Source: an uncultured Bacteroidales bacterium (GTDB taxonomy: Bacteria > Bacteroidota > Bacteroidia > Bacteroidales > Paludibacteraceae). From it: DNA of 36,205 nucleotides. Where the stretch lies: assembly GCA_900321775.1 (NCBI GenBank), contig ONXE01000001.1, positions 1 through 36,205 of the forward strand. The letters are read 5' to 3'. This document shows, one piece after another, positions 1-4,944 of this stretch. The stretch's first letter is position 1; every line of letters begins with the position of its first letter. Under the pieces are notes generated by a model, which had not been told where the DNA came from, did not search any database, and saw nothing but the letters and a program-made list of their open reading frames with translations. The position numbers and the translations under genes were made by a program.

Positions 1-101
1 GATGAGCCATTAGTGTGTTCATTTCATGGGTGTATTCAAAAAAGTCTGTAACGGCTAATGGATACACCCTTTCAATATATTCTTTTAATTCAAAGATTAT
101 T

Positions 102-524
102 ATGAACGCAAAAAACAAGAGGGCCGTGATTTATGCCAGGGTGAGTTCTGAAAATGACAGGCAGGACACATCACGACAAATCACAGACCTTCAAAAATTC
201 AGCGAAGCCCAGGATATGGAAATTGTCAAAATCTATGAAGAGCATATTTCAGGGGCGAAGAAAAATGAGGAGCGACAAGTTCTGACCGAGTGCCTTGACT
301 ACTGCACCAAGAACCATGTCGATTACCTCCTACTATCTGAACTGAGCCGCTTAGGGAGATCGACGCTGCAAGTACTGAAATCCCTTGAGCAGCTACATGA
401 GGCTAAGGTTTCAGTCTACATTCAGAACCTTGGCTTATACTCGCTGCAACCTAATGGAGAAGTCAACCCAATTGCATCCATCCTTATTACCGTTTTGGCT
501 GAGATGGGAAATATAGAGTCCGCT
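102..524 (+). pseudogene. Interrupted serine recombinase (resolvase/invertase family)
   Basis: The N-terminal catalytic domain of a small serine recombinase is clear. The start has the YARVSS motif with the likely nucleophile Ser15, followed by LSELSRLGRS near residue 83 and the helix LAEMGNIES around residue 140. Family members cut, exchange and rejoin DNA at paired sites. They normally continue with a long helix and a C-terminal HTH. Here family similarity stops after GNIES, and the reading frame runs on into unrelated sequence up to 758. I start it at ATG 102 because residues before that are not family-like. The sequence is more AT-rich than the phage DNA to its right. It is most simply a host gene cut by prophage insertion. 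A decayed phage gin-like gene is the alternative. Confidence 0.7.
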
Positions 525-545
525 TCGCAAAACGAAATGTTACTT
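518..545. other. Predicted prophage/host junction (distal end of Mu-type element)
   Basis: The recombinase similarity ends near 522, and the first phage gene, transcribed toward the junction, ends at 619. The junction therefore lies between about 518 and 545. Two related stretches, cgcaaaacgaaa near 526 and cacaacgaaaa near 562, could be transposase-binding repeats of a Mu-type end, but this is only suggestive. The other end is outside the window, so the target duplication cannot be checked. Confidence 0.4.
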
Positions 546-570
546 TTTCGGGTTCCTTCCCCACAACGAA

Positions 571-600
571 AAAACGCCTCAGATTTCTCTGGGGCGTTTT
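571..600. terminator. Strong bidirectional intrinsic terminator
   Basis: Positions 571-582 pair with 589-600 in a 12-bp stem (one G-T wobble) closing a 6-nt loop. Both sides carry A/T runs, so in either direction the GC-rich stem is followed by a U-rich tail. It sits 19 bp past the stop of the TS-like gene and would end the long minus-strand late transcript. It would also shield phage from host transcription. Confidence 0.85.
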
Positions 601-618
601 CTTTTTCTCCATGTTGTT

Positions 619-1257
619 TCAAACGTTCAAATCAAACTTCACATTCTCGTCGCCATCAAGCAGCTGGCGTGTGCGTTCCTGGTTGTTCTCGTATATGTGT
701 ACGTTGCCAAGGTTCAGCGTTATGCTTTTCAGAGGCAAATCTATCTGCCGAGCCATGAGGTAGAGATGGTAAATATCAGCCGGCAAGCCAAGGTTCGCGT
801 CGCTGCTTCGCTGGTATGCTGACAGTACCAGTTCCCCGTCGTCTATCTGGAACTGCACGAGGCTCAGGCATGGGGCTTGGTTGCTCTCTGCACCAGTCTC
901 ACCGAGGAACAGCACATAGTTCTTGCTGTTGCGCTTCTCGCGGTTTATCTTCGCAATGAGTGGAGGCAGTTTCTCAAAGTAGGTCGGGTAACTGTTCACC
1001 AGGACAGAACCGCAATAGTCCCACCAGTTGATGCCCACGTCGCGGTATCGTTCCACGTTCCGCTCACCCTGCATAAAAAGTTGCAACTCATTCTTCAGTT
1101 TCTTCCTGGCTATGCCGTGGCTCTCGAATATATCGAGCAGGTCGGCAGGGGTCAATGACAACTGCTCATTGAGCAGGTAGCGGATATTTCCTTTCTTGTT
1201 CGTCTGGGTCTTTCCTTTCTCCAGAACCTTGCCCAGTATCTGGTAGTATTTGTTCAT
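619..1257 (-). CDS. Thymidylate synthase superfamily protein, dCMP-type active site
   Basis: A 212-residue member of the thymidylate synthase (TS)/dCMP hydroxymethylase family. Active-site landmarks keep the spacing of E. coli TS: APC with Cys130 (E. coli Cys146), QRSSD at 149-153 (Arg166 to Asp169), GLPAD at 157-161 and HIY at 187-189. Asp161 replaces the Asn177 that selects dUMP in TS. Asp at this position is the known feature of dCMP-specific enzymes such as T4 dCMP hydroxymethylase and of engineered dCMP-methylating TS. The His after the catalytic Cys is Leu131, and the protein is about 50 residues shorter than TS, with a reduced region before the Cys. I infer that it acts on dCMP to make a modified cytosine for phage DNA. 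It follows dam in the same operon at the phage end. Confidence 0.8.
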   Translation of the reverse strand: MNKYYQILGKVLEKGKTQTNKKGNIRYLLNEQLSLTPADLLDIFESHGIARKKLKNELQLFMQGERNVERYRDVGINWWDYCGSVLVNSYPTYFEKLPPLIAKINREKRNSKNYVLFLGETGAESNQAPCLSLVQFQIDDGELVLSAYQRSSDANLGLPADIYHLYLMARQIDLPLKSITLNLGNVHIYENNQERTRQLLDGDENVKFDLNV

Positions 1258-1282
1258 CGTTCAAACGGTATTAGAATGTTGT

Positions 1283-2113
1283 TTAAGCGGCTTTCGTATA
1301 TAGCATGATGTCCGTGTAGGACGCGCTGTAATTCATGTGGGCATTGAACTCACGACGCTGGCAGTTCTCAAACGGGTTGCCCAGTTCCGGATGCTTACCC
1401 ATCCAGTCGCACAGTTCAACGATAGAAGACTTGTTAGAGGTGAAATAGATAAAGCGATGTCCGGCAAGCACCGTCAGCACATCGAGGTAGTCTGACAATT
1501 TCCAGTACATCTTGTATGTCTTGCTGTCCGTGCTCAAATACGGAGGGTCAACCAGGAACACCACACCTGGCACGTCCTTGTACTGCTCAAACACCTCCCT
1601 GTAGTCACAGGAGGTAATGGTCAGCCCGTCGAGGTAGTCCAAGCACGGTTCATAGTCGGTCGTCCTTATATTATTATATAGTGTTTCCTTCTCCAGATCC
1701 GAAAACTCGGTGGCGTACTTCATAGAGAACATAATCGACGAGGACAGCGTGATATAGTCGATATAGCCGTAGTCGTGTAGGTATTTGCGGACGCAGGACA
1801 GCACACGTTCCTTTGTCTCCCCCAATATGGGCTTGTGGCGTGGCACATCCACAATCTCCCTCAGTTCTGCCAGCAGCGCATTGGTGACAGGCAGGGCTTC
1901 AAGCCGCTGGCGATAGCCGTCAAAGTCGTTATATACTACCTTGGAATGCGGCTTCTGGCACTTGGCTATGTGTGATAATAAGCCAGAGCCGCCGAACAGG
2001 TCCACGAATGTCGTACCGTCAGGGAACTGCTGGAGCACATTAATGTACTCTTTGGCAAACATACGCTTCTGTCCCTGGAAAGGAAGCGGTGCCGATAGAT
2101 ATTGCTTTCTCAT
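1283..2113 (-). CDS. dam: D12-class DNA adenine N6-methyltransferase (Dam-like)
   Basis: A 276-residue N6-adenine methyltransferase. The SAM-binding motif I is FVDLFGGSG near residues 36-44 and the catalytic motif IV is DPPY near residue 190. The N-terminal PLPFQGQKR stretch is typical of the D12 class. It transfers methyl groups from SAM to adenine in duplex DNA; the target site cannot be read from sequence. In phages such enzymes protect against restriction, and in Mu Dam methylation also times expression of mom. It lies 25 bp upstream of the TS-like gene, so both may be expressed as a late modification cassette. Its start codon sits at the edge of an inverted repeat (2113-2162) that may control translation. 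Confidence 0.9.
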   Translation of the reverse strand: MRKQYLSAPLPFQGQKRMFAKEYINVLQQFPDGTTFVDLFGGSGLLSHIAKCQKPHSKVVYNDFDGYRQRLEALPVTNALLAELREIVDVPRHKPILGETKERVLSCVRKYLHDYGYIDYITLSSSIMFSMKYATEFSDLEKETLYNNIRTTDYEPCLDYLDGLTITSCDYREVFEQYKDVPGVVFLVDPPYLSTDSKTYKMYWKLSDYLDVLTVLAGHRFIYFTSNKSSIVELCDWMGKHPELGNPFENCQRREFNAHMNYSASYTDIMLYTKAA

Positions 2114-2162
2114 TGTCTCGCTAATTTTATCACCGCAAAGGTACGGTCATTCAGCGAGACAA
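2113..2162 (-). promoter_or_regulatory. dam promoter nested in a start-masking inverted repeat
   Basis: TTGTCTCGCT (2113-2122) and AGCGAGACAA (2153-2162) form a perfect 10-bp inverted repeat with a 30-nt spacer. On the minus strand the spacer contains TACCTTTG (plus positions 2136-2143), a perfect Bacteroidales -7 box, with a weaker TTTC about 21 bp upstream as -33. The 3' arm ends on the first base of the dam ATG. Read-through RNA from upstream would contain both arms and could hide the start, while RNA begun at the internal promoter would lack the 5' arm. The regulatory consequence is inferred. Confidence 0.6.
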
Positions 2163-2180
2163 GGGAAAGTTCAAGCCAAA

Positions 2181-2423
2181 TCACACTGCACCAGCCGTGC
2201 AGTTAGTCTCAAACTTCTTGATGATGTTGTACACCTTGCGCTCGCTCACCTTGTACTTGTCAGAGAGCAGAGTCACGATATACGTCACTTTCTCGCCACG
2301 TCCGTGCATCTTCATATAATCTGCGTAAAGTGCCACGTAACGGCAGTCGTCGGGCTTAAAACCGACCGAAATAAGCCTGTCAATAAGCTCTTTATTGAAA
2401 TTTAATATCTCAAACAGCGTCAT
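2181..2423 (-). CDS. Small helix-turn-helix protein, possible Mor/C-like activator
   Basis: An 80-residue protein with a clear C-terminal helix-turn-helix, residues about 53-70 (LSDKYKVSERKVYNIIKKF). This resembles the DNA-recognition part of Mor/C-type phage activators and other small HTH proteins. It lies directly upstream of dam and the TS-like gene and downstream of the structured locus at 2439-2585. By position it could control the modification genes, as Com does for mom in Mu, or bind the late operators at 26027-26068. The family assignment is tentative, because the rest of the protein shows no domain I recognise. Confidence 0.6.
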   Translation of the reverse strand: MTLFEILNFNKELIDRLISVGFKPDDCRYVALYADYMKMHGRGEKVTYIVTLLSDKYKVSERKVYNIIKKFETNCTAGAV

Positions 2424-2438
2424 TTCATTATTTTTTTA

Positions 2439-2446
2439 TACCTTTG
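2439..2446 (+). promoter_or_regulatory. -7 promoter element for a plus-strand RNA
   Basis: TACCTTTG matches the Bacteroidales -7 consensus TAnnTTTG exactly and lies 5 bp before the first arm of the structured RNA. No good -33 TTTG is seen at 19-21 bp upstream, although the region is AT-rich. The element points away from the HTH gene that begins at 2423. Confidence 0.5.
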
Positions 2447-2450
2447 TACC

Positions 2451-2585
2451 GCCAATCATTTATTTCGCATATAAAAACCCATACAGGGGAGTGAAGGGCA
2501 TAGGCCCCCAGCTGTCTCCTGTATGGGTGCGTTGTTAATAAATGATTGGCGTCTATATTAACAGGCTGGGGGCTTTTTTATGCCC
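2451..2585 (+). ncRNA. Structured RNA with nested stems, pseudoknot and terminator
   Basis: Three perfect or near-perfect pairings occur. P1 pairs 2451-2464 with 2537-2550 (14 bp). P2 pairs 2477-2490 with 2515-2528 (14 bp, one G-U). P3 pairs 2504-2512 with 2565-2573 (9 bp), and 2496-2502 also matches 2579-2585. P2 lies inside P1, and the 24-nt P2 loop supplies one arm of P3, so P3 makes a pseudoknot. P3 is followed immediately by six T's at 2574-2579, like an intrinsic terminator. With TACCTTTG just upstream this reads as a plus-strand RNA of about 125-135 nt. The same pairings exist on the minus strand, where the region would be the leader of the HTH gene. Function unknown; no ORF is present. 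Confidence 0.6.
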
Positions 2586-2609
2586 ACCCCCAAGGGCTTC
2601 CTTCAGAGT

Positions 2610-3095
2610 TTATTCATCCCGATAGTCTTCCGGGTTGAACGCATCTTTCTTCTGCCATCCAGCATCCAGCGTGTCCTGGATAAAACGCATGGCCTTCGTG
2701 TAGAAGTCAGCCAGTTCCTCCAGTCTTTCAAACACCCGATACTTCGGCTGCTCGTCTGTACCGAACTTGAACTTCACAGGTAGCGTCGTACCATTCGACT
2801 GTACGGCGAGGTCGTAGGCTGCCTTGTAGTTGAACTGGTTCTCAGAGGACAGCCACACAGGGTCGCCCTCATACTCGAAGCCGGACAGGATGGTCTGGTC
2901 GGTCTGCTGATTGTACCAGCCAATGACAGCGGCCTTGATTTCCTCGTCAGTCGGCTTGTGGGCGAACTCCGCCTCCATGTAGTCGGCAGATCCGTCCTCA
3001 TGTTCCTGCACGTCCCAGCGGACGCGCCACTTGTTTCTTGCCGGGCTGACGCATTCAATCAGTTTTACACCGGCGGTTCCTTCTGTCCTTTGCAT
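2610..3095 (-). CDS. Conserved phage-type protein of unknown function, downstream of DGR RT
   Basis: A 161-residue protein that begins 5 bp after the RT stop and must share its transcript. It is a mixed alpha/beta protein with many aromatic and acidic residues; the C-terminal third looks helical (about residues 122-148). I do not recognise a catalytic motif, a signal peptide or a membrane segment. It is not the small basic four-helix Avd protein that accompanies many DGRs. Similar genes appear to follow tail fibre genes in Bacteroides phages, so it could be a fibre assembly protein or a DGR accessory factor. Start chosen at ATG 3095, directly preceded by GAGACA, a leader seen at three other genes here. 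Confidence 0.65.
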   Translation of the reverse strand: MQRTEGTAGVKLIECVSPARNKWRVRWDVQEHEDGSADYMEAEFAHKPTDEEIKAAVIGWYNQQTDQTILSGFEYEGDPVWLSSENQFNYKAAYDLAVQSNGTTLPVKFKFGTDEQPKYRVFERLEELADFYTKAMRFIQDTLDAGWQKKDAFNPEDYRDE

Positions 3096-3100
3096 TGTCT

Positions 3101-4405
3101 CTAAGTGAAAACGTACTTGGTTCTACCTTTGCCGAAGGTCTCCGTCTTGATGGTGGTCTCGAAGGGGAACCCGTCGGGCATTTCTCTAATCTGGGCGAGG
3201 ATATTCTTCATCTCCTCGCTGTTGGTGAAAAACTTCTTGGGCTCGCCGTTCTGCTCGATGGCCACGATGCAGCGGTCCTCGCCCTGCTCTGTCTTGATGC
3301 CTGTCTCGAAGTCCTTGACTACGATGGGCAGGTTCACCAATTCCCTGATGCTTACCACCGCACCAGAGAAGCGCTTCTTGCCGTCCTCCGGTTTGTAAGC
3401 GACTTTCAAATCCTTGAATGATTTCATCTGTTTGCCTGTTAATTTATTAAACAACATGTTACAATTGGCGTGCTTTGCCATGCCATAGAAGCTCGCTATC
3501 AATTCACGCCTTCTTTTCCTACTCCTGACCTCGTGCATCTTGCGGGCCATCTTCTGCTTGATGCGCTTGCGCAGTTCCACATGCTTGGAACTGTAAATCA
3601 CATAGCCCAGGAAGTCGATGCCCTCACTTACCGGGAACACGCGCTCGTTGGCTTTCACCTCCAAGTCTATATGCTCCACCAGTTCGTGTACCACGTCACG
3701 CACGAGCCACAATTCCGCTTTCGATTTTCCGAGTACCACGCCGTCATCACAATAGCGGTAGAAATGACGCACGCCGTACCTGTCCTTCAAATAGTGGTCT
3801 AAAAATACAGACAATAAGAGATTGCCCAGCCCCTGCGAACTACGCAGCCCGATGCTGATGCCCGACGGCATCATGCGGACAAAGCCGTCCAGCAGGGCAA
3901 TGAGCCTTTTGTCCTTGAAAATCCGCTTCACGCAGTACATCACAAAGTCCGGCTGCACGTTGTCGTAGAACTTCGAGATGTCGAACTTGTAGCAGTACCG
4001 CGTTCCGTCAGGATCTTCCTCCAGGTCGCGCCGGATATACGCCAGCAGGTCGTGCATCCCGCGTTCCTTGATACTGGCCGAGGTGGTGCGGATAAAGCGC
4101 TTGCGCATGTGCCTGTCCACGACATTCATCACGGCATGTACGCCGATGCGGTCATACATGGAGAGCACCTGTATCTTGCGCAGCTTGCCGCCTTCCACGA
4201 TCTCGCGCTCCCTGTAGTCCTTCACGGTGAACGTGCCGGACGCTATACGCTCCGTCAGGTCCCGTATCACCTCGTCCCTATGCGCAAGGAGCCAGCGCCC
4301 CTGGCGTGAGCGTTTCCGCTTCGTGCCTCGGAGCACCGTATCGAAGGAGTCCGACATATTGCCGTACTCAACGATTTCCTCAATGATGTAACCTTCTCTG
4401 CGCAT
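3101..4405 (-). CDS. Diversity-generating retroelement reverse transcriptase with C-terminal extension
   Basis: A 434-residue group II-like reverse transcriptase. Motif A is FDISKFYDNV with catalytic Asp142. The SSQGLGN segment (189-195) matches the position of the DGR SQ/QG motif. The catalytic box is YCDD (218-221), and FLGY (265-268) follows as motif D/E. In DGRs this enzyme copies TR RNA with errors at adenines, and the cDNA replaces VR. The order target-VR, TR, RT on one strand and the adenine-only TR/VR differences support the assignment. Typical DGR RTs end soon after the thumb region. This one carries about 105 extra residues (330-434) forming a separate, beta-rich, charged domain ending GKGRTKYVFT, which I cannot assign. 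Confidence 0.93.
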   Translation of the reverse strand: MRREGYIIEEIVEYGNMSDSFDTVLRGTKRKRSRQGRWLLAHRDEVIRDLTERIASGTFTVKDYREREIVEGGKLRKIQVLSMYDRIGVHAVMNVVDRHMRKRFIRTTSASIKERGMHDLLAYIRRDLEEDPDGTRYCYKFDISKFYDNVQPDFVMYCVKRIFKDKRLIALLDGFVRMMPSGISIGLRSSQGLGNLLLSVFLDHYLKDRYGVRHFYRYCDDGVVLGKSKAELWLVRDVVHELVEHIDLEVKANERVFPVSEGIDFLGYVIYSSKHVELRKRIKQKMARKMHEVRSRKRRRELIASFYGMAKHANCNMLFNKLTGKQMKSFKDLKVAYKPEDGKKRFSGAVVSIRELVNLPIVVKDFETGIKTEQGEDRCIVAIEQNGEPKKFFTNSEEMKNILAQIREMPDGFPFETTIKTETFGKGRTKYVFT

Positions 4406-4640
4406 AGTTCAAAAATTGTTGTTTGCGAAGGCCGAAGCCTTCCTTCCGTGGGTCCAAGTTCTTCGAGCCGTTACCGACCTACCAAACTCTACCCGTCACT
4501 CCGTTTTTCACCTTTCCGGCACATGAGCGGTGTCATGTCCTCTTTATAGAGGTTAAGCCGCTGTTGGTGGGGCTCGGCTCCCTCGGCACCGCACTGGGGA
4601 CACGTCCCCGTCGCTGTACGCCGATTTCAGTTTCTTTGGT
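4406..4640 (-). other. Non-coding DGR RNA spacer between TR and RT
   Basis: This stretch lies on the minus strand between TR and the RT start. No plausible gene is seen in any frame, and no avd gene is present. It contains short hairpins: GGGGAC/GTCCCC at 4597-4610 and the UUCG hairpin at 4427-4442. In characterised DGRs the RNA between TR and RT folds and is required for cDNA priming, so this region probably has that role. The mapping is inferred. Confidence 0.55.
4427..4442 (-). other. UUCG tetraloop hairpin upstream of RT start
   Basis: On the minus strand GAAGGC-TTCG-GCCTTC forms a perfect 6-bp stem capped by a UUCG tetraloop. UUCG is among the most stable RNA loops. It ends 21 nt before the RT ATG. 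No T run follows, so it is not an intrinsic terminator. It may cap the DGR RNA structure or influence RT translation. Confidence 0.6.
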
Positions 4641-4759
4641 TGTTGTCCAGACGCGACCCGACATTCGCATTCGAGTTCGACGCATCGTTATTCGCATTCG
4701 CGTACGACACACCGCCATTCGCATTCGCGTTGTTGTTGCCGCGATAGACCACACGGCCT
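4641..4759 (-). repeat. DGR template repeat (TR)
   Basis: A 119-bp copy of the fibre VR, offset by exactly 366 bp. Positions 4647-4759 are ungapped against 5013-5125 with ten substitutions: 4665, 4671, 4676, 4688, 4691, 4692, 4698, 4703, 4725 and 4731. Four more (4641, 4643, 4644, 4646) extend the match to 4641. Every one of the 14 differences is at a plus-strand T, which is an A in the TR RNA. The TR is rich in AAC/AAT triplets in the VR reading frame, which give the widest amino-acid choice on adenine mutagenesis. It has no reading frame of its own. The first six positions (4641-4646) are less secure as part of TR. Confidence 0.97.
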
Positions 4760-4806
4760 ATGGGAGCTTCCACCCTGAAAAGTGCATATTGTCAGCTTTC
4801 CGACTG

Positions 4807-4839
4807 CAAAGGTACTCATTTTCAGCGAGGCTACCGAAA
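4807..4839 (-). promoter_or_regulatory. Promoter for TR RNA and RT
   Basis: On the minus strand TACCTTTG (plus positions 4807-4814) is a perfect -7 box, and TTTC (4836-4839) lies 21 bp upstream as a -33 box. Transcription would begin near 4800, about 40 nt before TR, and run through TR and the RNA spacer into RT and the 161-residue gene. It gives the retroelement its own expression, separate from the fibre gene. Confidence 0.65.
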
Positions 4840-4854
4840 ATTCCACCAACTTCG

Positions 4855-4900
4855 ACGGGCTTACGCCCGTATTTCTTGATGTCTTCGTACCTCAGACATC
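4855..4900 (-). other. Two hairpins downstream of the VR-bearing gene
   Basis: 4855-4860 pairs with 4865-4870 (ACGGGC/GCCCGT, 4-nt loop; GTAA on the minus strand). 4878-4884 pairs with 4894-4900 (7 bp, 9-nt loop). They follow the fibre stop and precede the TR promoter. Neither has a T run, so they are unlikely terminators. Stem-loops with 4-nt loops downstream of VR help target recognition in the Bordetella phage DGR; here they are over 100 bp from VR, so an equivalent role is only possible. Confidence 0.45.
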
Positions 4901-4944
4901 ACGCTTTACGCTTTGTCGCTTCGCTCCCGTTTTCGCTTTTCCGC

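Noticed and set aside
525..758. Continuation of the recombinase frame beyond 525
   Set aside because: The residues after GNIES are not like any recombinase, run through a terminator and overlap the TS-like gene on the other strand.
4533..4754. A 73-codon frame across the TR
   Set aside because: Highly biased Arg/Met/Thr composition and overlap with TR and the RNA spacer. TR is non-coding in known DGRs.
4855..4900. Hairpins considered as the terminator of the fibre transcript
   Set aside because: Neither is followed by a T run on the minus strand.
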